Below are positions 1 through 10,028 of a stretch of DNA of 42,622 bases, in pieces. The notes under the pieces were generated by a model. The model saw only the letters and a list, made by a program, of their open reading frames with translations, had not been told where the DNA came from and searched no databases. A program made the translations under genes and the position numbers. The number at the start of each line of letters is the position of its first letter. Positions within the stretch are counted from its first letter, which is position 1. This DNA is from Pseudomonas folii. GTDB lineage: Bacteria > Pseudomonadota > Gammaproteobacteria > Pseudomonadales > Pseudomonadaceae. The DNA lies in NCBI RefSeq assembly GCF_014357575.1, contig NZ_JACONW010000040.1, forward strand, positions 1 to 42,622, given 5' to 3'.

Positions 1-47
1 AAAATCGCACCCGTTCAATGATTTATAGGTGTTTGATAAGAGCCATC

Positions 48-2840
<2,793 letters not shown>

Positions 2841-3146
2841 GAGAAGCTCGATTCCTTTTTCTGGTGAAACTTCGAACATCCATCCGGGAGGAACGAAGCT
2901 CGCCGTTACCGGCACGTTTGCCTGGCAACGACTTACGACAAATCAACGAGTTATGCACTGGATCTGCGCAGTAGGGACGACTACTGCATGCGCCCCTGGA
3001 AACCGCCGGATGTTACCACAATCGCCGCTAAGCACCTATCCTTTGAAAGCCCTGAAAACGAGCTTGTCTGTCGCAAGACCGCTGAGAAGCGCTTACAGGC
3101 CCGCTTAGCGCCCTTGCGGCCAAACTTCCGCTCGTCTTCAAAGGGA
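2841..3146. other. mtnA-gyrA spacer (gyrA leader)
   Basis: This 306-bp stretch separates the mtnA stop from the gyrA start, both read leftward. The gyrA promoter should lie here by position, but I could not assign convincing -35/-10 boxes. Weak GC-rich dyads near 3088-3115 could form a hairpin after mtnA but lack a T-tract. Open frames across it are shadows. Confidence 0.4.
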
Positions 3147-4223
3147 TCAGTGCAAGCGTTTGCGACACATCAATTGAGTCATTTTTGCGGTGTCCGGGCG
3201 CTCGACAATGCCCTTTTCAGTGACGATCACGTCAATCAAATCGGCCGGAGTGACGTCGAACACCGGATTGAATGCTTCGACATCCGCACCCACCCGTTGA
3301 CCGCCCACTTCCAGCAGCTCACGACCGTCGCGCTCTTCGATGACGATTTCGTCACCGCTGGCCATGTCCATATCAATCGTCGAGCTGGGCGCGACCACCA
3401 TGAAGCGCACGCCGTGGTGCATGGCGGCGACGGCCAGATGGTAAGTACCGATCTTGTTGGCCACATCGCCATTGGCGGTGATGCGGTCGGCCCCCACGAT
3501 CACCCAGGTGATGCCTTTGGTGCGCATCAAATGCGCGGCCGCCGAGTCGGCATTGAGGGTCACGGGAATACCTTCGTTGGCCAGCTCCCAGGCGGTCAGC
3601 CGTGAGCCCTGCAACCATGGACGGGTTTCATCGGCGTAGACACGTTCGATCATCCCTTCCAGATGCGCCGCACGGATAACGCCCAGCGCGGTGCCAAAAC
3701 CACCGGTAGCAAGGGCCCCCGTGTTGCAGTGGGTCAGAACCGCCTGCAGGTTGCCCTGATTCTTGCGGATAAGGTCGGCACCCAGTTGCGCCATGGTCAG
3801 GTTGGCTTCGCGATCACTGAGGTGGATGGACACCGCTTCAGCTTCCAGCACGACGAGAGGGTCATCGCCTTTCTTGATACGCTGCAGACGTTCGCGCATC
3901 CGGTTCAGCGCCCAGAACAGATTCACGGCCGTGGGGCGCGAGTCTGCCAGCACTTTGAAATCTTCTTCAAGGGCCGCCTTCCAGTCACCACCGGCGGCGA
4001 TACGGGCGCGAGCACCCAGGACAACGCCATAAGCCGCAGTGATGCCAATAGCCGGAGCGCCACGGACAACCATGGAGCGAATGGCCTCGGCCACCCCCGC
4101 CGCGTTTTGATAAGCGAGCCAGGTTTCCTCGAAAGGCAAGATGCGCTGATCCAGCAGATACAGAGCGTCATCCCGCCAATCGATGGCTTTCACCTTCTCA
4201 GCAGCCAACAATCGATCGCGCAT
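3147..4223 (-). CDS. mtnA: Methylthioribose-1-phosphate isomerase
   Basis: MtnA converts 5-methylthioribose-1-phosphate to 5-methylthioribulose-1-phosphate in methionine salvage, in the cytoplasm. The 358-residue protein belongs to the eIF-2B alpha/beta/delta-like family. The conserved RGAPAIG segment is at residues 54-60. The catalytic Cys166 ([12 protein letters not shown]) and Asp246 ([19 protein letters not shown]) are both present. The start at 4223 is chosen because GGAG lies 6 nt upstream and the length fits the family; the open frame runs 68 codons further without homology. mtaD is divergent 121 bp away. Together MtaD (methylthioadenosine to methylthioinosine) and MtnA flank a phosphorylase step encoded elsewhere, as known for P. 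aeruginosa. Confidence 0.96.
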   Translation of the reverse strand: MRDRLLAAEKVKAIDWRDDALYLLDQRILPFEETWLAYQNAAGVAEAIRSMVVRGAPAIGITAAYGVVLGARARIAAGGDWKAALEEDFKVLADSRPTAVNLFWALNRMRERLQRIKKGDDPLVVLEAEAVSIHLSDREANLTMAQLGADLIRKNQGNLQAVLTHCNTGALATGGFGTALGVIRAAHLEGMIERVYADETRPWLQGSRLTAWELANEGIPVTLNADSAAAHLMRTKGITWVIVGADRITANGDVANKIGTYHLAVAAMHHGVRFMVVAPSSTIDMDMASGDEIVIEERDGRELLEVGGQRVGADVEAFNPVFDVTPADLIDVIVTEKGIVERPDTAKMTQLMCRKRLH

Positions 4224-4344
4224 TGCACACTCCATACTCAAAAAACCCAAACCGGACATCAAAAGCTGCCGATTATAGCGAGCCGTCGGCGAAGACGCTC
4301 GGGTATACTGCGCCGTCCCCATAATAAGCCCCGGAAGCCCAGTC

Positions 4345-5676
4345 ATGCCTAACGCCGCTGCCCCGCTCGACCTCCTGCTCCTGCCCGCCTGGCTGGTGCC
4401 GGTCGAACCCGCTGGCGTGGTACTCAAGGATCATGGCCTGGGCATTCGCGATGGCTGCATCGTTTACATCGGCCCACGCGCCGAGGCCTTGAAGCAAACC
4501 GCTCTGCAAACCCTTGAACTGCCTGAAATGCTGCTCAGCCCGGGACTGATCAACGCCCACGGGCATGCGGCCATGACCTTGTTCCGTGGCCTGGCCGACG
4601 ATCTGCCGCTGATGACCTGGCTGCACGACCATATCTGGCCCGCAGAAAGCAAATGGGTGAATGAGGATTTCATTCGCGACGGCACGGACCTGGCCATTGC
4701 CGAGCAGCTCAAAGGCGGCATTACCTGTTTCTCGGACATGTACTTCTACCCCTCAGTGGCAGCGGACCGCGTGCACAACAGCGGAATTCGCGCACAGATC
4801 ACCGTGCCGATTCTGGATTTTCCGATCCCTGGGGCACGGGATACCGACGAAGCCCTGCACATGGGCGTGCAGCTGTTCAATGACCTGGTCCATCACCCGC
4901 GCATTAAAATCGCGTTCGGTCCTCATGCACCGTACACCGTTGGCGATGAGAATCTGGAAAAAATCCGGGTTATTGCCGACGAGCTGGACGCGATGATCCA
5001 GATGCATGTTCACGAGACTGCCTTCGAAGTGGAGCAGGCTGTAGACCATTCAGGTGAGCGCCCGCTGGCGCGCCTGAACCGTTTGGGCATGCTCGGTCCG
5101 CGCTTTCAAGCCGTGCACATGACGCAGATAAACGATGAAGATCTGGAGTTGCTGGTAGAAAGCAACACCAGCGTGATTCATTGCCCGGAATCGAACCTGA
5201 AACTGGCCAGCGGTTTCTGTCCGGTCGAACGACTGTGGCAGGCTGGCGTCAATGTAGCAGTAGGCACTGATGGTGCAGCCAGCAACAACGATCTGGATCT
5301 GCTGGGCGAGACCCGCACCGCTGCGCTGCTGGCCAAGGCCGTGGCAGGCTCGGCTGCCGCACTGGATGCCCATCGCGCGTTACGCATGGCTACCCTGAAT
5401 GGCGCACGGGCGCTGGGAATTCAGAACGAAGTCGGCTCGCTGGAGATCGGCAAGGCTGCCGATATGGTCGCTTTCGACCTGTCCGGGCTGGCCCGCCAAC
5501 CGATTTATGATCCGGTTTCACAGCTTATATACGCCACTGGCCGCGACTGCGTCAGCCACGTCTGGGTAGCAGGCAAGCAATTGCTCGACGATCGCCGCCT
5601 GACCCGTATGGATGAACAGGCGTTGTGCGACACCGCCAAAGCCTGGGGCAAGCGTATTTCCGGGCGCACCGAATAA
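4345..5676 (+). CDS. mtaD: 5-methylthioadenosine deaminase (TRZ/ATZ amidohydrolase)
   Basis: This is an amidohydrolase-superfamily TIM-barrel deaminase of 443 residues. Metal-ligand motifs are visible: [13 protein letters not shown] (His72, His74), HVHETAFE (His223, Glu224), VHMTQ (His258) and [15 protein letters not shown] (Asp309). The P. aeruginosa orthologue (PA3170, as recalled) deaminates methylthioadenosine to methylthioinosine, a by-product of homoserine-lactone and polyamine synthesis. Divergent mtnA supports this role. S-adenosylhomocysteine or another adenosine derivative could be an additional substrate. The ATG at 4345 has only a weak ribosome site (GGAAG about 8-12 nt upstream), but the N-terminus [16 protein letters not shown] fits the family. 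A hairpin follows the stop, then ubiG. Confidence 0.93.
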   Translation: MPNAAAPLDLLLLPAWLVPVEPAGVVLKDHGLGIRDGCIVYIGPRAEALKQTALQTLELPEMLLSPGLINAHGHAAMTLFRGLADDLPLMTWLHDHIWPAESKWVNEDFIRDGTDLAIAEQLKGGITCFSDMYFYPSVAADRVHNSGIRAQITVPILDFPIPGARDTDEALHMGVQLFNDLVHHPRIKIAFGPHAPYTVGDENLEKIRVIADELDAMIQMHVHETAFEVEQAVDHSGERPLARLNRLGMLGPRFQAVHMTQINDEDLELLVESNTSVIHCPESNLKLASGFCPVERLWQAGVNVAVGTDGAASNNDLDLLGETRTAALLAKAVAGSAAALDAHRALRMATLNGARALGIQNEVGSLEIGKAADMVAFDLSGLARQPIYDPVSQLIYATGRDCVSHVWVAGKQLLDDRRLTRMDEQALCDTAKAWGKRISGRTE

Positions 5677-5680
5677 AGAA

Positions 5681-5707
5681 CGGGCTGGTTGCTCTTCAGC
5701 CAGCCCG
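5681..5707 (+). terminator. Hairpin between mtaD and ubiG
   Basis: CGGGCTGGTTG pairs with CAGCCAGCCCG (11 bp, one G-U) around a CTCTT loop. Only a short T-run (TATTTT) follows after eight bases, so it may attenuate or terminate mtaD transcription. Confidence 0.45.
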
Positions 5708-5739
5708 CTGCACGTATTTTGAGTTCAAGAGGACATCCC

Positions 5740-6438
5740 ATGAGCAACGTCGATCACGCAGAAATCGCCAAATTCGAGGCATTGGCCCATCGCTGGTGGG
5801 ATCGCAACAGCGAATTCAAGCCGTTGCACGACATCAACCCGTTGCGGGTCAACTGGATCGACGAGCGCGTCAATCTGGCGGGCAAGAAGGTTCTGGACGT
5901 CGGTTGCGGCGGCGGGATTCTCTCCGAAGCCATGGCACTGCGCGGCGCAACCGTAACCGGTATCGACATGGGTGAAGCGCCACTGGCGGTCGCCCAGTTG
6001 CACCAGTTGGAATCGGGCGTGCAAGTTGAATACCGGCAGATCACTGCCGAAGACCTGGCCGAAGAAATGCCTGGGCAGTTCGACGTCGTGACCTGCCTGG
6101 AAATGCTTGAGCACGTACCCGACCCATCGTCGGTGATTCGCGCCTGCTACCGCATGGTCAAGCCCGGCGGCCAGGTGTTTTTCTCGACCATCAACCGCAA
6201 CCCGAAGGCTTTTCTGTTCGCCATCGTCGGCGCGGAATACATCATGGGCCTGCTGCCGCGCGGCACCCACGACTTCAAGAAATTCATCCGCCCTTCCGAA
6301 CTGGGTGCCTGGAGCCGTGCCGCTGGCCTTCAGGTCAAGGACATCATCGGTTTGACTTACAACCCGCTGACCAAGCACTACAAACTGGCTTCGGACGTTG
6401 ACGTCAACTACATGATCCAGACGCTCCGGGAGGCATAA
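5740..6438 (+). CDS. ubiG: Ubiquinone biosynthesis O-methyltransferase
   Basis: UbiG performs both SAM-dependent O-methylations of ubiquinone biosynthesis (the catechol step and the final 3-demethylubiquinol step). The 232-residue protein has the expected length. SAM motif I is [14 protein letters not shown] at residues 51-64, followed by the acidic GIDMGEAPL loop and the ITAEDLAEE and [16 protein letters not shown] segments typical of UbiG/Coq3. The start at 5740 is preceded by AAGAGGA with a 6-nt spacer; the 17 upstream codons of open frame lie in the hairpin region. mupP starts 3 bp after the stop, so the two genes are very likely cotranscribed, and yciK may belong to the same run. Confidence 0.97.
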   Translation: MSNVDHAEIAKFEALAHRWWDRNSEFKPLHDINPLRVNWIDERVNLAGKKVLDVGCGGGILSEAMALRGATVTGIDMGEAPLAVAQLHQLESGVQVEYRQITAEDLAEEMPGQFDVVTCLEMLEHVPDPSSVIRACYRMVKPGGQVFFSTINRNPKAFLFAIVGAEYIMGLLPRGTHDFKKFIRPSELGAWSRAAGLQVKDIIGLTYNPLTKHYKLASDVDVNYMIQTLREA

Positions 6439-6441
6439 AAC

Positions 6442-7113
6442 ATGCGCTTGAGAGCAGTTCTATTCGACATGGACGGTACCCTGCTCGATACCGCTCCGGA
6501 TTTCATCGCCATTTGCCAGGCCATGCTTGCCGAACGCGGCTTGCCTGCTGTGCCGGACAAGCTGATCCGTGATGAGGTTTCCGGCGGTGCCAAGGCGATG
6601 GTTGCTGCGACTTTTGCCATGTCCCCGGACGCCGAAGGATTCGAGGCGCTGCGCCTTGAGTTCCTCGAACGCTACCAGCGTGACTGCGCCGTCCACAGCA
6701 AGCTGTTCGACGGTATGGCGGAGTTGTTGGCCGATATCGAAAAGGCCAATCTGATCTGGGGTGTTGTCACCAACAAACCGGTACGCTTTGCGCAGCCGAT
6801 CATGGACCAGTTGGGACTGTCGCAGCGCTCGGCCTTGCTGATCTGCCCGGATCACGTAACGCGCAGCAAACCCGATCCAGAGCCGCTGACCCTGGCCTGC
6901 AAGATGCTTGATCTGGACCCGGCGAGCGTGCTGTTTGTCGGCGACGATCTGCGAGACATCGAATCCGGCCGCGATGCAGGCACCAAAACCGCAGCGGTGC
7001 GCTATGGCTACATCCACCCCAACGACAACCCTGATCATTGGGGCGCCGACGTGGTAGTGGATCACCCGCTGGAACTGCGCAAGGTGCTGGATAACGCGCT
7101 GTGTAGCTGCTGA
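6442..7113 (+). CDS. mupP: N-acetylmuramic acid 6-phosphate phosphatase (HAD family)
   Basis: This 223-residue HAD hydrolase is often labelled phosphoglycolate phosphatase. In P. putida and P. aeruginosa the gene directly after ubiG is MupP, which dephosphorylates MurNAc-6-P in the peptidoglycan recycling route that bypasses de novo UDP-MurNAc synthesis and affects fosfomycin and beta-lactam susceptibility. Motif [15 protein letters not shown] gives nucleophile Asp9 and acid/base Asp11; motif II is VVTNKP; motif III is the Lys in RSKPDPEPL; motif IV is [22 protein letters not shown] lies 8 nt upstream, inside the end of ubiG, so translation is probably coupled. The assignment to MupP rather than Gph rests on gene order. 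Confidence 0.92.
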   Translation: MRLRAVLFDMDGTLLDTAPDFIAICQAMLAERGLPAVPDKLIRDEVSGGAKAMVAATFAMSPDAEGFEALRLEFLERYQRDCAVHSKLFDGMAELLADIEKANLIWGVVTNKPVRFAQPIMDQLGLSQRSALLICPDHVTRSKPDPEPLTLACKMLDLDPASVLFVGDDLRDIESGRDAGTKTAAVRYGYIHPNDNPDHWGADVVVDHPLELRKVLDNALCSC

Positions 7114-7178
7114 AGTCACTTCAGAACTGCCTGCAAAGCGCTGACCTGTGGGAGATCCATATGTGTGCGCAAACTGAC

Positions 7179-7268
7179 GTGGGACCGGCTTTAGCCGGGA
7201 AGGCGGTATTTCTGACAACTGATTTTCAGTGACTGTACAGGCCTCTTCCCGGCTAAAGCCGATCCTAC
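7179..7268. repeat. REPIN (inverted REP pair) between mupP and yciK
   Basis: The left arm (from 7179, containing CCGGCTTTAGCCGGGAAG) and right arm (ending 7268, containing CTTCCCGGCTAAAGCCG) are inverted copies about 36 bp apart. Each arm carries its own small palindrome CCGGCTttAGCCGG, as is typical of Pseudomonas REP elements. It lies in a 213-bp gap and may stabilise mupP mRNA or end transcription. Confidence 0.85.
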
Positions 7269-7326
7269 GACATCGCGCCCAAAAGGGTCAGCTGTCACTC
7301 CGGATCATATTCACCCGAGGTAACCC

Positions 7327-8067
7327 ATGTTCGATTACTCCCCTCGCCCCGACCTGCTCACTGGCCGGGTCATTCTGGTCACGGGTGCTGGACGCGGCAT
7401 TGGTGCTGCGGCGGCGAAAACCTACGCGGCCCATGGCGCGACCGTCTTGTTGCTGGGTCGCACCGAAGCCAATCTGACTCAGGTGTATGACGAAATCGAA
7501 GCCGCGGGTCATGCCAAGCCAGCGGTGATCCCTTTCGATCTGGAAACTGCCCTGCCCCATCAATACGATGAGCTGGCAGCCATGATCGAAAAAGAATTCG
7601 GCCACCTCGACGGCTTGTTGCATAACGCCTCGATCATCGGCCCGCGCACGCCTCTGGAGCAGTTGTCCGGGGAAAACTTCATGCGGGTCATGCACATCAA
7701 CGTCAATGCGATGTTCATGCTGACCAGCACGCTACTGCCGCTGCTCAAGCTGTCCAGGGATGCCTCGGTGGTGTTCACCTCCAGCAGCGTTGGCCGCAAG
7801 GGCCGTGCGTATTGGGGCGCTTACGGGGTTTCGAAGTTTGCAACGGAAGGCCTGATGCAAACCCTCGCTGACGAACTCGATACCGTGGCCTCGGTACGCT
7901 CCAACAGCATCAACCCTGGCGCCACACGGACCAGCATGCGCGCCCAGGCTTACCCGGCAGAAAACCCGGAGAACAATCCGACCCCGGAAGAGATCATGCC
8001 GTTCTATCTGTACCTGATGGGCCCGGACAGCAGCGACGTCAACGGCCAGGCCCTCAACGCTCAGTAA
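7327..8067 (+). CDS. yciK: YciK-type short-chain dehydrogenase/reductase
   Basis: This 246-residue Rossmann-fold SDR has the cofactor motif TGAGRGIG (residues 19-26), NAS in place of the usual NAG, a Ser in VVFTSSSVG and the catalytic pair YGVSK (Tyr-x-x-x-Lys). It resembles E. coli YciK, whose physiological substrate is not established. The ATG at 7327 is preceded by GAGGTAACCC. Its position after ubiG-mupP is conserved in pseudomonads (PA3171-3173 as recalled). A strong hairpin follows the stop. No signal peptide or membrane segment is visible, so a cytoplasmic NADP-dependent oxidoreductase is the safest call. Confidence 0.9.
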   Translation: MFDYSPRPDLLTGRVILVTGAGRGIGAAAAKTYAAHGATVLLLGRTEANLTQVYDEIEAAGHAKPAVIPFDLETALPHQYDELAAMIEKEFGHLDGLLHNASIIGPRTPLEQLSGENFMRVMHINVNAMFMLTSTLLPLLKLSRDASVVFTSSSVGRKGRAYWGAYGVSKFATEGLMQTLADELDTVASVRSNSINPGATRTSMRAQAYPAENPENNPTPEEIMPFYLYLMGPDSSDVNGQALNAQ

Positions 8068-8077
8068 TATCGCCCTG

Positions 8078-8112
8078 CACCCGCCGCGACGGAAAACCGT
8101 CGTCGGCGGGTG
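8078..8112 (+). terminator. GC-rich hairpin after yciK
   Basis: CACCCGCCGCGACGG pairs with CCGTCG-TCGGCGGGTG around an AAAA loop, giving about 15 bp with one bulged T. No U-tract follows, so termination is plausible but not certain. Confidence 0.5.
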
Positions 8113-8275
8113 ACTGACGGGTCCCGCAAGTCAAGGTTATGTCACGCAAGACCGCATATCGGCTTCAGCCCCCGCCCAACCCCTTGTATTTAAAGCGTTC
8201 TATTTAATTTTCAAGACTGGCACGACTTTCGCTCTGACTCAGCCAATCCAGCAATATGCGCTGAGGAATGACGCC

Positions 8276-9208
8276 ATGATTTCTCCTAATCCACCTAAAG
8301 CTATTAATTTCGATGCAGCCAAATTGAAACGATTGGGCATGCATCAAAGACAGGTTCAGAACAACGCCCAGCCGGCAGTTGGCTTGACGCAGCTGGTGCA
8401 GCAGCTCGGCCAGCAATTGCAAACCAGCCTGGAAGCGGAGCGAATCCTGGGGATGTTCTTTCGGGGTGTTCAACGTCTGGTCCCGCTTGACGGGCTCAAC
8501 TACGAATACGCTGAAAGTGACCTTTACATGCAGATGGGCGAACGCGCTCCACACAGCGTCAGTTACAACCTGAGCAATGAAGGCGAAGTTCTGGGACTGT
8601 TTACCTTCGAGCGTAGTGTGCGCTTCAGCGAGGAGGAGTTTGCGGCGCTGGAATCCCTCATGACCTGCATACTGTTCCCGCTGCGCAACGCGCTGCTCTA
8701 CCGGGCCGCCATGCAAAGTGCGTTGCGCGACCCGCTGACCGAGACTGGCAACCGTGTCGCCATGGACCAGACTCTGGCCCGCGAAATAGAACTCGCGCGA
8801 CGCAACGCCCAACCGTTGTCAGTGTTGATGCTGGATATCGATCATTTCAAGCGCGTCAACGACACCTACGGCCACGCCACCGGCGACGATGTGCTCAAAT
8901 CCATCGCCCAGGCGATCAAAAGCGAGTTGAGAAACGTCGACCAGATATTTCGCTATGGCGGCGAAGAGTTTCTGATCGTGCTGTCCAACACGGGTCGTGA
9001 TGCGGCAGGTTTGATGGGGGAACGCTTGCGTCGGGCAGCTCAAGCGCTGATGCACCCAGGTCTGGATCAAACTATGGAACTGACAATCAGCCTGGGCGGC
9101 TCAACGCTGCTGCCGGCGGAATCCGCCGGCAGCCTCATGCGCCGCGCCGATATCGCTCTATATGTCGCTAAGCGGCAAGGACGTAATCGTCTCGCGATGG
9201 CAGGCTGA
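8276..9208 (+). CDS. Diguanylate cyclase with N-terminal GAF-like domain
   Basis: The product would make cyclic di-GMP from two GTP. The 310-residue protein has an N-terminal region (about 35-140) that reads like a GAF-type sensor, then a GGDEF domain. The active-site motif is GGEEF at 228-232, the metal-binding LDIDHFKRVND segment is intact, and an inhibitory I-site RNVD (219-222) sits exactly five residues before GGEEF, so product inhibition is expected. There is no signal peptide or transmembrane segment, so the enzyme is probably cytosolic. It resembles the PAO1 PA3177 type. A GAGGAA site precedes the ATG. It converges on undA with only 2 bp between the stop codons and no visible terminator. 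Confidence 0.92.
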   Translation: MISPNPPKAINFDAAKLKRLGMHQRQVQNNAQPAVGLTQLVQQLGQQLQTSLEAERILGMFFRGVQRLVPLDGLNYEYAESDLYMQMGERAPHSVSYNLSNEGEVLGLFTFERSVRFSEEEFAALESLMTCILFPLRNALLYRAAMQSALRDPLTETGNRVAMDQTLAREIELARRNAQPLSVLMLDIDHFKRVNDTYGHATGDDVLKSIAQAIKSELRNVDQIFRYGGEEFLIVLSNTGRDAAGLMGERLRRAAQALMHPGLDQTMELTISLGGSTLLPAESAGSLMRRADIALYVAKRQGRNRLAMAG

Positions 9209-9210
9209 AC

Positions 9211-9996
9211 TCAGGTTTCCAGCTCGGCCACTCGGGTGCGCGCTGACTTGGCCTTTTCCAACTGCATGCAATGCTCCAGAAAGAGATACATGTAGTCGTA
9301 GCTTTTAGTGACGGCCTGCCGCAGTTCAGTCTGCAATTGCACGCTTGGGTTATTGCCCGCCAGCGTGCAGATGATTTCCAGCGCTTCCCAAGGGTGCGAG
9401 TCGTCATACTGCGCGTGCATCTTCAACCACTTCATCGCACGCTTGCGCGACTCCTCGGGAAACCCGTCGGCATACACGTCCGAGGAGCACACGACAGCCG
9501 CCCACTCCCCAGTGGCCCCTTCAATGGCGTAGTTGGTTGCGGCCATGCCGACCACCAGTGAATCAGACGAACTGGTGTGCCAGCACCAGTGACTCAGCGC
9601 ATGCAACTCGGGAGAAACATGCTGAGCCTTGAGGTCATCAAGGCTGACACCGTGGGCATCCGCCCAATTCACCCAATAGTCGGCATGATTAAGCTCCACG
9701 CGAATATTGCGCATCAACCAGCGGCGCGCCATGTCCTCGCCGGGATGGCGGGCAAAGCGGGTTTTCGCCAGGCTGTTGGCCATGTAGATGGCGAACTGCT
9801 CAACCACCGGCCAGCCACCAATCAAATAGTGACGCATGACTTTAGGGCTCAGGCGCCCGTCACGCATGCGTTGATAAAGCTCGTGCTCGACGACTCTGGA
9901 TTTGGCGAAACTGCAATCCTTGATCAACTGCTGTGCCCATACCGGATAACTGCTGGCTTCCATGAGCGGACCGGTTCTGCTGAAAGTATCGATCAC
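9211..9996 (-). CDS. undA: Medium-chain 1-alkene (1-undecene) synthase, non-heme diiron oxidase
   Basis: UndA oxidatively decarboxylates lauric acid and nearby chain lengths to terminal alkenes (1-undecene), a volatile of pseudomonads. The 261-residue protein belongs to the heme-oxygenase-like diiron oxidase/TenA/PqqC fold and matches Pf-5 UndA in length and segments such as DTFSRTGPLMEA and MRNIRVELNHADYW. The ligand set is intact: Glu66 (WPVVEQF), Glu101 and His104 (RVELNHADYW), Glu159 (YAIEGATGEW), then His194, Asp198 and His201 in HAQYDDSHPWEAL. The start is a GTG at 9996 with a perfect AAGGAG 7 nt upstream; the next ATG (9963) has no ribosome site. It lies 32 bp after rbdA on the same strand, so cotranscription is likely. 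Generic annotation would call it a TenA-family protein. Confidence 0.92.
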   Translation of the reverse strand: MIDTFSRTGPLMEASSYPVWAQQLIKDCSFAKSRVVEHELYQRMRDGRLSPKVMRHYLIGGWPVVEQFAIYMANSLAKTRFARHPGEDMARRWLMRNIRVELNHADYWVNWADAHGVSLDDLKAQHVSPELHALSHWCWHTSSSDSLVVGMAATNYAIEGATGEWAAVVCSSDVYADGFPEESRKRAMKWLKMHAQYDDSHPWEALEIICTLAGNNPSVQLQTELRQAVTKSYDYMYLFLEHCMQLEKAKSARTRVAELET

Positions 9997-10028
9997 TGTG
10001 TAGCTCCTTTTTTCGTGAAGTTGATGGC

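Noticed and set aside
9211..9996. Thiaminase TenA or PqqC as the name for the heme-oxygenase-fold gene
   Set aside because: It has the complete diiron ligand set and matches UndA in length and conserved segments; no thiamine or pqq genes are nearby.
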